Shown: positions 1 through 7,217, numbered from the stretch's first letter. The stretch: DNA of 8,085 bases from Candidatus Methanomethylophilaceae archaeon (GCA_013329105.1 DUKW01000053.1:1-8085); one strand, 5' to 3'. Numbers and translations are program-made. Notes: generated by a model from the letters alone, not told the origin.

Positions 1-3000
1 TTAGCGAACTGAAACAAGGTATGACTGTGCAGAACTACGTGCTGCTCTACAAGGAACCCCTCTATGAGAGCAAGATGTGGAGGGCCTTCATGGGCTTCAA
101 CCCGATTGATCTCGGCCTCAATGAACAAGGTATACCTGGCTTGGCAGGATCGCTGGCGGAGTACGAGAGCATGCCTGGATGGGGCTTAGAACATTTCCGT
201 ATGGTATACCGCACAGCGATGTACAATCCCTATGACGATTACCAATCGCATTCCGACGCATGGGAGTTCATCAGTTACGACGAGGCGCTGGAGCTTCAGG
301 AGGCTATTGCCAACGGTGAGGCCAGCGGCGTGGTTGACCTCAGCAGTTCCAACATGCTTAACGGTGTGGTCTTCATCCAGTATTACGACGGGGCAGAGAT
401 ATCCGGTACCGTTACCAACGAATATGGCGATCCCGTCTCAGGCGTTTATGTGACGGTATACGATGAATACGGCATACCCCACATGATAAGGGAGACCGAC
501 TCCAACGGTCAATACAAAGTACTGGCTCCTTTCGGAAACGTAACAGTCACCTTCTCCACCGGTGAATATGACTCCCTTATGATGCGTGGCGAAGAGCTGC
601 TTCAGACTAACGAATATTATATCAGCTATTCGGAGGCAATGCGCTCAAATACCATCTCCGCAAGCAGTGTATATAGCGACGATGTCGTCATAAACGGCAG
701 TAAGCTGACAGGCACTCTCACGCTCGACGGCGAGCCGATGAGCGGAGCCGTGGTCCGCTTCCTGAGCGATACTCAGGACCTCAGCGTCGAAACGGCGGCT
801 GACGGCAGCTACGAGATCAACGGTCTACTGCCTGGCGAAGGCCGTGTGATAATGAAGCTAAACGGTCACGAGCTGCTGAACCAAACAGTGTCGGTGTCGC
901 TCTCCGACAGCAAGACGGTGAACCTGGACGCAGAATCGTCATCCTTAACTGTCACTCTGCTGGACGCCGATGGTAAACCGCTTCATAACACAGAGGTTAT
1001 TCTCTTTGACGAGACGAACGGCAGCAGTATCAGCGCATACAGCGACACGACGGGAAAGGTCGTTTTTACCTCTCTCTTCAAGGGGCGATATACGCTCTCC
1101 CTCGCTGATGAGGCATTCTGCTTCGCCAAGCCGAGATTTGATCTCGGCGCTGGGGAGGACAAGCGCATGACGATGGAGGTGGAGTCGGCTATGCTCATCG
1201 ATGGCAGGGCCGAGCTCAGCGACGGTACGCCCCTGCCCTACGCCTCTGTAACTCTCACATCTCTAGAGAACTCATATACCGCTCTCAGCGACGCCAACGG
1301 CCGATTCGTGATAGTGGTTCCTGACGACAATTACAGTCTTTATGTGCACGGAGCGCTAGATGGCAAAGAATACTCGTACCTGAAGAGCATCAACGCCTCC
1401 TCCCCGCTCACGCCGATCGTGCTTACAGAATCTGCCATTCTCAGCGGGAAGGTCAAGGATTCCAGCGGCGTGGCCAATGCCGAACTGCTCTTTATGGCTG
1501 ATGACGGCGCCACTTATAGGATCACCGCCAACGCTGCCGGCTCCTACCGTGCCGCCCTTCCTGCCGGTTCATACCTCTTGTTGGCAAGCGGTGAGGGCAA
1601 AGCGTGGTGGGGTACGGTCAATATAGCGGGCAGCGTCCCGAAGGACATCAGCCTCGGCAGCGGCACAAGCGTCAGCGGCTGTGTGTACGGCCCCACATCC
1701 CAAGGCCTGCAGGCATCACTCAGCGTGAAAGCGACCGCAGGACGCACGTTAACCATTCTCTCCGATGCGGACGGTAATTACTCTTTCACCGTTCCTGCGG
1801 GTAATTTGATTATTGAGGTTGAAGCACAGGGCTTTGAAATGGCAGTGATTGAAGGGACCTTCTCGGGCTCGGTGCAGAAAGACATTTCCTTAGTGCCTAA
1901 GAATATCAGCGTCAGCGGCAACGTGGACGCGGCCGTCAGCATAGAGTTTACCGCCGTGGAGGGTAGCGGAGGCGCAAGCATCACCGTCGATGCAGACGGC
2001 AACTACTCGGTAGAGCTCCGTCCCGGCGAATATGAGGTCAGGGTCTGGCAGAACGTTGACGGCAACGACACGTTGTACTACCGTCACAGCTCAACTCTTA
2101 ACGTAGAAATAGGCTCAGAACCGCTGACGCATGATATCCCCCTCACTTTGATGGTCAAGACCAAAATCAGCGGTCTGGAGAGTGGTGACACCCTCCGCAT
2201 CAGCGGATACGACAGCACCCTTAAAGGCTCCACGTCCTATACCGTTTACCTTGAAGCGGGAGAGCACAGCTTCTACGCTTTAAGAGGAAACACAGGCGCT
2301 TTCTTTGACGTGAAGAATGTAAGCATCGATAACAACGTGGTTGTTACCATGTCACACGCCCTCCTCCTTGAGGTGCAGCTGGTCCATAACGGATCGGTAT
2401 ATGAGGCGGATACCAGTGTCACCGTCTCCGCCGGAGGCGCCTCTATGGACTTTGAGGCCAGCAGCGGGCTGCTCTCCGTTTACCTGCCTGACGGTAACTA
2501 TAGTTTATCTGCGTCGTTTACGGATCTAGTCGATAATCATTATTACTTATTCAGCGGCCACTCGGAGCTGACAGTATCGAGCGACACCTATGCCGATTTG
2601 ACCCTGAGCAGGCAGCTGCGCAACGTCACTCTCAGTTACGAGATCCTGCGTAATGGTGTGCCTTCGACTGCATCTGTGGATCTCTACGGTGTTGGCAGTG
2701 CCATATCCCTCTCGCTAGAAGGTTCCTCCGGGAGCGTGAGCATTGCGCCCGGTAACTATACTGTCTACGCACGCAACGGCGATTACGTATACCTGTCAAC
2801 ACTCAGTGTTGAGGCTTTTGAGGACGCTGAGCTGAGCATAGTATTATCAAAAGGTAAGAATCTGATCGGGCAATTCACCGCTTCAGGTATCGGCATCTTC
2901 TGTGACGCAACGATTGGCGACGGCGCCATCGTACCGCTGTCTGTCGACTCGAATGGGCGCTTCAATATCTGGCTTCCGCAGGGCTATTACAGCATAGAGG

Positions 3001-3920
3001 CAGAGACGGCAACGGTGGAGAACGGTGTCTCGGTGGCCTATCACGGAGCGTTCAGTGTTTCCCTGAACGATAACAGCTCTCTCACCCTGCCTTTGACAAG
3101 GGACGATCAGCGTTCTGTCATGCTGAGCAGCTCTGTCGGAACGCAGAGCGCGGATCCAGGCGACAGTTTCACAATAAGCCTGCTTCTGCGCAACAGCGGC
3201 AACGTCGATGAAACAGTCACCCTGTCCAGCAACGGCTGGGCAATGAGCTTCAGCGACAACGGTTTTGTCCTTCCATGCGGTTCTTTAAAGACGGTGACAG
3301 TCACCGTCACCGTGCCCAATGATGCTCTGGTGGAACATGATGATGTGAAGGTGAACGCCCGTGGCGCCGACGGTAAGTTGTTAGGATCGCTGACACTGGA
3401 CGTCGATGTGAATCCGATGCCTTCAATCTCCCTGAGCTATTCCGGTAGCGGTGATGCCAGCACATCCCATTACGATTATAACGTAACGCTGAGCAACGAC
3501 GGCAACATCGGTGACAGATTTACTCTGACTGTCATCAACGCTGAGGAACTGCAGAATAAGGGTTGGGCCGTCTCGTTGCTGGACGCCTCAGGCGAAGCCG
3601 TGAGCAGCAAGGAACTTGATGCCGGTGAGGAAACAACGATCACCGTAAGGCTCACTCCCATCGAAGGTATCACGCAGAGCGAAGCCGTTATAACCCTAAA
3701 GGCCTCCTCTCCATCTCTCTCCTATGATTTGACTTTCACGGCCGAGTTTCCCGATTTGCATATCGCTGACAGCATCACCATAGAAGGTGGCAACATCTAC
3801 TCCAGTCCGGGAGGCGTCAGTATCTGGACCTGGACTCTTCTAGGTCTTAGCATAATCGCCATAACATTATTCCTCTTAATGGCCAGTACAAGGGGGGTGT
3901 TCAAACGAAAAAAGCAATGA
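1..3920 (+). CDS. C-terminal part of an AglB/STT3-like oligosaccharyltransferase fused to a long tandem beta-domain arm (5' truncated by window)
   Basis: The frame is open from base 3 with no stop upstream, so the gene begins outside the window. The first internal ATG (base 21) is unlikely to be the start: it has no signal peptide and no spaced ribosome site. Residue numbers below count from that ATG. Residues 1-125 resemble the end of archaeal AglB: ESKMWRAFMGF, then GLEHFRMVYR, then FIQYYDGAEISG, which match the family's tail pattern of a 'yRlf.g' segment, 'hFRLVYE' and 'FEYVKGA.I.G'. The catalytic WWDYG region would lie upstream and is not visible. Residues 127-1028 hold about 11 carboxypeptidase-regulatory-like beta-domains. 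Residues 1030-1245 hold two NEW3/CARDB-like domains, with hallmarks LLRNSGNVDETVTL and VTLSNDGNIGDRFTL. Residues 1267-1289 form a membrane helix, followed by the basic tail RGVFKRKKQ, which fits an outside beta-arm and a cytoplasmic end. There are 17 N-glycosylation sequons. The beta-domain and membrane-anchor calls are firm; the oligosaccharyltransferase identity is an inference from the tail only. The alternative is a plain multi-domain surface protein. Confidence 0.7.
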   Translation, partial: SELKQGMTVQNYVLLYKEPLYESKMWRAFMGFNPIDLGLNEQGIPGLAGSLAEYESMPGWGLEHFRMVYRTAMYNPYDDYQSHSDAWEFISYDEALELQEAIANGEASGVVDLSSSNMLNGVVFIQYYDGAEISGTVTNEYGDPVSGVYVTVYDEYGIPHMIRETDSNGQYKVLAPFGNVTVTFSTGEYDSLMMRGEELLQTNEYYISYSEAMRSNTISASSVYSDDVVINGSKLTGTLTLDGEPMSGAVVRFLSDTQDLSVETAADGSYEINGLLPGEGRVIMKLNGHELLNQTVSVSLSDSKTVNLDAESSSLTVTLLDADGKPLHNTEVILFDETNGSSISAYSDTTGKVVFTSLFKGRYTLSLADEAFCFAKPRFDLGAGEDKRMTMEVESAMLIDGRAELSDGTPLPYASVTLTSLENSYTALSDANGRFVIVVPDDNYSLYVHGALDGKEYSYLKSINASSPLTPIVLTESAILSGKVKDSSGVANAELLFMADDGATYRITANAAGSYRAALPAGSYLLLASGEGKAWWGTVNIAGSVPKDISLGSGTSVSGCVYGPTSQGLQASLSVKATAGRTLTILSDADGNYSFTVPAGNLIIEVEAQGFEMAVIEGTFSGSVQKDISLVPKNISVSGNVDAAVSIEFTAVEGSGGASITVDADGNYSVELRPGEYEVRVWQNVDGNDTLYYRHSSTLNVEIGSEPLTHDIPLTLMVKTKISGLESGDTLRISGYDSTLKGSTSYTVYLEAGEHSFYALRGNTGAFFDVKNVSIDNNVVVTMSHALLLEVQLVHNGSVYEADTSVTVSAGGASMDFEASSGLLSVYLPDGNYSLSASFTDLVDNHYYLFSGHSELTVSSDTYADLTLSRQLRNVTLSYEILRNGVPSTASVDLYGVGSAISLSLEGSSGSVSIAPGNYTVYARNGDYVYLSTLSVEAFEDAELSIVLSKGKNLIGQFTASGIGIFCDATIGDGAIVPLSVDSNGRFNIWLPQGYYSIEAETATVENGVSVAYHGAFSVSLNDNSSLTLPLTRDDQRSVMLSSSVGTQSADPGDSFTISLLLRNSGNVDETVTLSSNGWAMSFSDNGFVLPCGSLKTVTVTVTVPNDALVEHDDVKVNARGADGKLLGSLTLDVDVNPMPSISLSYSGSGDASTSHYDYNVTLSNDGNIGDRFTLTVINAEELQNKGWAVSLLDASGEAVSSKELDAGEETTITVRLTPIEGITQSEAVITLKASSPSLSYDLTFTAEFPDLHIADSITIEGGNIYSSPGGVSIWTWTLLGLSIIAITLFLLMASTRGVFKRKKQ
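399..3104 (+). repeat. About 11 tandem carboxypeptidase-regulatory-like beta-domains (protein-level repeat)
   Basis: Each unit is 65-90 residues and has the same layout: an opening strand such as ISGTV or LSGKV, a turn followed by a V-x-V strand, a D-x-x-G turn before a hydrophobic strand, and a closing 'P-x-G-x-Y-x-hydrophobic' strand. Approximate unit starts, in residues from the ATG at base 21, are 127, 227, 307, 391, 472, 549, 628, 714, 781, 866 and 946. Unit 8 (714-780) is the most degenerate and lacks a clear D-x-x-G turn. Equivalent motifs use different codons in different units, so this is an old duplication with no usable DNA-level repeat. Such domains usually serve as rigid spacers or binding modules on exported proteins. 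Unit boundaries are by eye. Confidence 0.75.
3891..3899 (+). promoter_or_regulatory. Strong Shine-Dalgarno-like site inside the end of the large gene
   Basis: The stretch from base 3891 contains GGGGGTGTTC (3893-3902), which matches the archaeal Shine-Dalgarno consensus GGAGGTGATC at 8 of 10 positions. It sits 17 nt before the annotated ATG (3917), which is too far for normal use, but only 5 nt before an in-frame ACG (3905). The site therefore bears directly on where the downstream surface-protein gene starts. Confidence 0.5.
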
Positions 3921-4639
3921 TCCCCCTCTCGTTGGTTATAGTCTTAATGGCTGTCATCATGACGGCTGCGCCTGTCTCTGCCAGTGATGCATACGTGGAG
4001 GGGCCCATCGTACTCGGTACAGGAGAAACGGCAAGTTTTCATCTTTACTCCCCCGAGGCCGTCACCTACAGTGCATCTATTCCAGGCGGCAGTGTTGATG
4101 TGCCCTACGGTATCGTCGACGGCGACGTCTATGCGGAGATTAATGTGACCATGCCATCTACACCGGGCCGTCATTGGCTGACTGTCAGGTTCACACAGGA
4201 TGACGGAACTGTTAGCGTTAATAAATGGTACCCAGACGTCTATGAGGGATACACCTTCACCGCCACCATTCGCAACGGCGGTAACATGAGCGTCAACGGT
4301 ATGCCGGTATCGTTCATCCTCGACGGTCAGTTAATCAACAGCACCACCGTTGACATGGCGGCCGGCGAGGAGATAACGGTCGAATACCGTCATGTCATCC
4401 CTCCATTGAGCGGGGGCCGTCACACAATAACCGTGCTTATTGAATCGGAGGACGGGGTGGTTCTCTCGCCAAGCGGAAGTACTAGGATGAACACTGTCTT
4501 CTACATAGGGCAGTCGGACAGTTCGCTGGCGAACTGGTTATTGGGTATCACTCTCGTGGTAATATCCATCGCTTTGGTTTGGGTTTACCGCAAACCCAAA
4601 AGAAATCTCGGCAGGCCGCGTGGAAGAAGGCGTCATTGA
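3917..4639 (+). CDS. Signal-peptide, CARDB-like beta-domain, single-pass membrane surface protein
   Basis: The 240-residue product opens with a hydrophobic secretion signal (residues 1-22, likely cut after PVSA, before SDA). Residues 24-105 look like one beta-sandwich. Residues 108-178 form a CARDB/Ig-like domain, with YTFTATIRNGGNMSV, then VSFILDGQ, then the closing strand HTITVLIE. A membrane helix spans about 207-224, followed by an exceptionally basic 16-residue tail (RKPKRN through GRRRH; nine Lys/Arg). The predicted topology is outside beta-domains with the tail inside. Three sequons lie at N76, N123 and N141. The gene overlaps the upstream large gene by 4 bp (ATGA), so the two are probably translated from one mRNA by coupling. 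The ATG start leaves a signal peptide with no positive n-region; starting four codons earlier at an ACG (3905) would add MKKA and improve it. I do not recognise a named family. A partner or accessory subunit of the upstream protein is inferred from context alone. Confidence 0.8.
   Translation: MIPLSLVIVLMAVIMTAAPVSASDAYVEGPIVLGTGETASFHLYSPEAVTYSASIPGGSVDVPYGIVDGDVYAEINVTMPSTPGRHWLTVRFTQDDGTVSVNKWYPDVYEGYTFTATIRNGGNMSVNGMPVSFILDGQLINSTTVDMAAGEEITVEYRHVIPPLSGGRHTITVLIESEDGVVLSPSGSTRMNTVFYIGQSDSSLANWLLGITLVVISIALVWVYRKPKRNLGRPRGRRRH
4578..4606 (-). terminator. Possible terminator of the hypB-purD-translin operon, lying inside the convergent gene
   Basis: On the minus strand, about 27 nt past the translin stop, the sequence runs ATTTCTTTT and then enters a perfect 9-bp inverted repeat with a 5-nt loop (arms TTTGGGTTT at 4578-4586 and AAACCCAAA at 4592-4600 on the plus strand). 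Oligo-T runs are the main archaeal termination signal, and this is the nearest T-rich stretch after the operon. It also encodes the end of the surface protein's membrane helix and its basic tail, so the pattern could be incidental. Confidence 0.35.
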
Positions 4640-5211
4640 CGGAGATGCAGCAGAGCGAGCGCGGTGGCGATGTCGCCGCGCGTGCGCTCTAGTACCGAGC
4701 GGGAGACGTCCTGCTTGTGCCTTATGGGCAGCACCGCATCCGGATGGTCGAAAGCCATTATGGCCTCATGGATCTCCTCCATCTTTTGCAGGAGGAGATC
4801 GGCTTCCTCTATCTTTCCGTCGCGCATCAGGTCAAGACAGCGCCTTCTGAGCTCTCCCGGCACGTCGGCCAGACCCAATACCCACGCCCTGGAGTTTACT
4901 CCTAATTCTTGAGGCGAAGGGATCTCCTTTTTCTCTAAGACGGCGTTGAGGATGAAGGCCTCAGTCATTTCCATCATCGCATCCTCCGCCGCGCCCCTGA
5001 CAGAGGATCCACTCAGATAAGCGGATAAGTCGGCCACCCTGCGATGAGCTTCCTCCAAATACGGGCGGGGATCTTCATCGCGGTGAATCGCCTGCACCGC
5101 CCTCTTGCTGATGCGGATAATCCTGCGTGCGTCTTGGAAGGAGCGCTCGCGCAGCTCCTCCTCTTTATCCATCTCCGCCACGATCGTATCGATTATTCCG
5201 CTGAGTCTCAT
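4633..5211 (-). CDS. Translin/Trax-family protein, predicted C3PO-like ribonuclease
   Basis: The 192-residue all-helical protein matches archaeal translin-family proteins in length and motifs. The N-terminal helices (about 13-65) carry basic residues (RRIIRISKRAVQAIHR) typical of the nucleic-acid-binding face. The E-x-x-E motif is present at E81 and E84 (EMTEAFI), and the aspartate motif GLADVPGEL gives D116 and E120. In Trax, acidic residues at these positions form the metal-dependent RNase site, so this protein is likely catalytic rather than only binding. Known archaeal relatives assemble into hollow octamers that cut single-stranded or structured RNA; a role in RNA processing here is inferred. 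The start codon overlaps the purD stop as ATGA, with the ribosome site AGGTG (plus-strand bases 5220-5224) eight bases before it, which supports coupled translation. The stop overlaps the convergent neighbour by 7 bp. No truncation or frameshift is seen. Confidence 0.88.
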   Translation of the reverse strand: MRLSGIIDTIVAEMDKEEELRERSFQDARRIIRISKRAVQAIHRDEDPRPYLEEAHRRVADLSAYLSGSSVRGAAEDAMMEMTEAFILNAVLEKKEIPSPQELGVNSRAWVLGLADVPGELRRRCLDLMRDGKIEEADLLLQKMEEIHEAIMAFDHPDAVLPIRHKQDVSRSVLERTRGDIATALALLHLRQ

Positions 5212-6533
5212 TCCCCGCGCACCTGCTTCATATGCTCAACGCGCCGTTTTATCAACTCTTTTTTGCCTATGTCGTGGCGGACGCGTATAGCCTCGCCGTT
5301 CACGAAGCTTAGCGCCTTTTCGCAATTCTCCTCCGCTTCGGCGATGCTGCCGCCGAGGCCGACCACGCCTAGCGAGCGTGAGCTGCCGGTCAGGAGCACG
5401 CCGTCCTTCAAAGATACGTTGGCGTAGTAGAGCACCGCCGACGATCTTCTCACGCCCTCCTCATCAACGAATATCTTCTTGCCGCTTACGGGGCTCACAC
5501 CATATCCCTCCGGCACGACATATTTGCAGACGGTCGCCAGGGGAGCGAATTCAATATCCCCGCGAAGCGAGCCATCGGCCATTTCCAAGCATATTTTGGT
5601 GAAGCTGCTGCGCAGTATGGGCAGTACGTTCATGGCCTCGGGATCACCGAAACGGGCGTTGATCTCGATCACCTTAGGGCCGTCGCGAGTCAGCACTAAC
5701 TGGCCGTAGATCACTCCAACGTAAGGGCAGCCCTCTGCATTCATAGCGTCCACTATTTTTTTAAGAATTGTCAGCGCTTCGTTTCTCTCCTCCTCTGTTA
5801 CGAAAGGCAGAAGATGGTTGCTGTCTGAATACGAGCCCATGCCGCCGGTGTTAGGTCCAATATCCCCTTCGAAAGCTCTTTTGTGATCCTGCACCAAAGG
5901 CATGGGGGCGATGCGTTTGCCGTCGCAGAAAGCCATCTGTGTGAACTCTTCACCAAGCGCCCGCTCCTCGAAGACCACGCCTCCGCCGCCGATCCGGCGC
6001 TGGAAGATTTCGCGCACATAGGCCTCGGTGTCTTCCTGGGAAAGAAGATGCTCTCCTTGGACTTTGACGCCCTTACCGCCTGTGAGGCCCACCGGTTTCA
6101 CCACCAATTCGTAAGGCGCGTCTTTCAGATAATTCAGCGCATCTTCTAATCTGTCGAAGTGAGCGTATCCGAGGTTACCTGGAATTTTGTAACGGCTGAG
6201 AAGCTCGCGCATGAACGCTTTGGAGGTCTCTATGCGCGCTGCAGCTCTGCTGGGCGAGGCGCATTGTATTCCCGCCTTCTCGAGTGCGTCGACAATACCG
6301 GCGCCCAAAGGCGCCTCCGGCCCGATGAACGCCAGATCCACACCGCAGCTGCTGGCGAAATCAACGACGGCGTCGACGTCGGTCTCATTCACGAGTTTCA
6401 CCTTCTCAGCAAGGCTGGCGATGCCGGGGTTGGCTGTACTCATGGTGGCGCAAATCTCTGCGCCTGAGCGGTGAAATGCCTCCGCGGCGGCGTGCTCTCT
6501 TCCGCCTCCTCCTACCACCAGTACTTTTGTCAT
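5208..6533 (-). CDS. purD: Phosphoribosylamine-glycine ligase (GAR synthetase)
   Basis: PurD catalyses the second step of purine synthesis in the cytoplasm: 5-phosphoribosylamine + glycine + ATP gives glycinamide ribonucleotide. The 441-residue protein is full length for the family. It begins with the Rossmann-like N-domain and the diagnostic GGGGREHA (residues 8-15), then GPEAPLGAGI (71-80). The ATP-grasp domain (about 104-300) contains VVKPVGLTGGKGV (144-156), GPNTGGMG (226-233) and EINARFGDPEA (290-300), which includes metal-binding acidic residues. The C-terminal PurD domain (about 335-420) closes the substrate site. The start ATG is nine bases after the hypB stop, and the gene's own stop overlaps the translin start by 4 bp, so it is the middle gene of a three-gene operon. 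No other pur genes are visible here. All catalytic landmarks are intact. Confidence 0.97.
   Translation of the reverse strand: MTKVLVVGGGGREHAAAEAFHRSGAEICATMSTANPGIASLAEKVKLVNETDVDAVVDFASSCGVDLAFIGPEAPLGAGIVDALEKAGIQCASPSRAAARIETSKAFMRELLSRYKIPGNLGYAHFDRLEDALNYLKDAPYELVVKPVGLTGGKGVKVQGEHLLSQEDTEAYVREIFQRRIGGGGVVFEERALGEEFTQMAFCDGKRIAPMPLVQDHKRAFEGDIGPNTGGMGSYSDSNHLLPFVTEEERNEALTILKKIVDAMNAEGCPYVGVIYGQLVLTRDGPKVIEINARFGDPEAMNVLPILRSSFTKICLEMADGSLRGDIEFAPLATVCKYVVPEGYGVSPVSGKKIFVDEEGVRRSSAVLYYANVSLKDGVLLTGSSRSLGVVGLGGSIAEAEENCEKALSFVNGEAIRVRHDIGKKELIKRRVEHMKQVRGE
5220..5224 (-). promoter_or_regulatory. Ribosome binding site of the translin-family gene
   Basis: AGGTG on the minus strand, eight bases before the ATG and inside the last codons of purD. 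It fixes the 192-residue start and supports coupled but independent ribosome recruitment. Confidence 0.6.
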
Positions 6534-6542
6534 GATCCCAAC

Positions 6543-7190
6543 TCAGAGTCCCATAGCCTCGATCAGTTCGTCTATACCTTCGTCCTTCTTCACGCTCAGC
6601 CGGTAAAGGGTCTTGCCAGTGATGCGTTCGTAATCTTCAGCGATGCGGTTGACGTCTACTTCCATGATCTCGGCGAGGTCCACCTTGTTGACCGCCGCCA
6701 TGTCGGCCGCATGGAAGATCTCAGGGTGCTTACGTACCATGTCATCGCCTTCTGTGACGGAGACGAGCACGATTCTTAAGTCAGTACCTAGCGGGAAGTC
6801 CGCGGGGCAGACGAGGTTGCCGACATTCTCCACAAAGAGCACGTCCACATTCTTGAGGTCCAGGTGTTCCAGTGCATGCTCCAGCAGATGGGCGTCGAGG
6901 TGGCATTCGCTACCAGTATTGCAGTTTACAGCCTCGACCCCCGCATCGCGCAGACGGGAGAAATCATCCTCTCCCGTTACGTCTCCGGCTATGGCGGCCA
7001 CCTTGTATCCGCGTTGCCGCAGTTTTTCCGCCATCCTGATTATCAGAGCGGTCTTTCCGGAGCCGATAGAACCCATAATGTCAACAGAGCGGACGCCGTT
7101 CATATTGAGGCGGGAGCGGTTCTCTTCTGCGAGACGCCGATTCTCGCCTAGGACGTCTAACTCCATTCCTATCTCAGTTATATTGTGCAC
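6543..7190 (-). CDS. hypB: Hydrogenase/urease nickel incorporation GTPase HypB
   Basis: HypB is the cytoplasmic GTPase that, with the nickel chaperone HypA, loads Ni into the large subunit of [NiFe] hydrogenases. The 215-residue protein has the P-loop GSIGSGKT (residues 40-47), the switch-region GDVTGEDD (69-76), the base-recognition motif NKVD (168-171) and the family signature FVENVGNLVCPADFPLG (119-135). The dimer-interface metal site is intact: C96 and H97 in ECHLDA, and C128 in NLVCP. The N-terminus lacks both the His-rich nickel store and the CxxCGC motif found in some bacteria, as is usual in archaea. The start is a GTG (bases 7188-7190); MHNITEI through DVLGENRRLAEENR fits the normal HypB N-terminus better than the internal ATG at residue 9. 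It is the first gene of the minus-strand operon with purD nine bases downstream. No hypA or hydrogenase genes appear in the window. Confidence 0.95.
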   Translation of the reverse strand: MHNITEIGMELDVLGENRRLAEENRSRLNMNGVRSVDIMGSIGSGKTALIIRMAEKLRQRGYKVAAIAGDVTGEDDFSRLRDAGVEAVNCNTGSECHLDAHLLEHALEHLDLKNVDVLFVENVGNLVCPADFPLGTDLRIVLVSVTEGDDMVRKHPEIFHAADMAAVNKVDLAEIMEVDVNRIAEDYERITGKTLYRLSVKKDEGIDELIEAMGL

Positions 7191-7211
7191 GCTCTTTAAT
7201 CGGAGAAGATG

Positions 7212-7217
7212 ATATTA
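7212..7217 (-). promoter_or_regulatory. Possible TATA box for the hypB operon
   Basis: The minus strand reads TAATAT, 22-27 nt before the hypB GTG. This is the distance expected if transcription starts at or very near the start codon, giving a leaderless mRNA. No Shine-Dalgarno sequence precedes the GTG, which is consistent with that. Judged by eye only. Confidence 0.35.

Noticed and set aside
21..23. ATG at 21 as the true start of the large gene
   Set aside because: The frame is open to the window edge, no spaced ribosome site or signal peptide is present, and the first residues look like the middle of an AglB-type C-domain.
399..3104. Tandem beta-domains as a recent DNA duplication or recombination hot spot
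   Set aside because: Equivalent motifs use different codons and unit lengths vary, so there is no meaningful nucleotide repeat.
3291..3307. Perfect palindrome ACGGTGAC-A-GTCACCGT as an operator
   Set aside because: It lies mid-gene and is a by-product of alternating Thr/Val codons in the TVTVTVTV strand.
6159..6474. Two plus-strand ORFs of 102 and 87 residues opposite purD
   Set aside because: They overlap the conserved PurD N-domain in antisense and have no ribosome site or family features.
6643..7212. 189-residue plus-strand ORF opposite hypB
   Set aside because: Low-complexity Ser/Arg/Thr-rich shadow of the clearly real HypB on the other strand.
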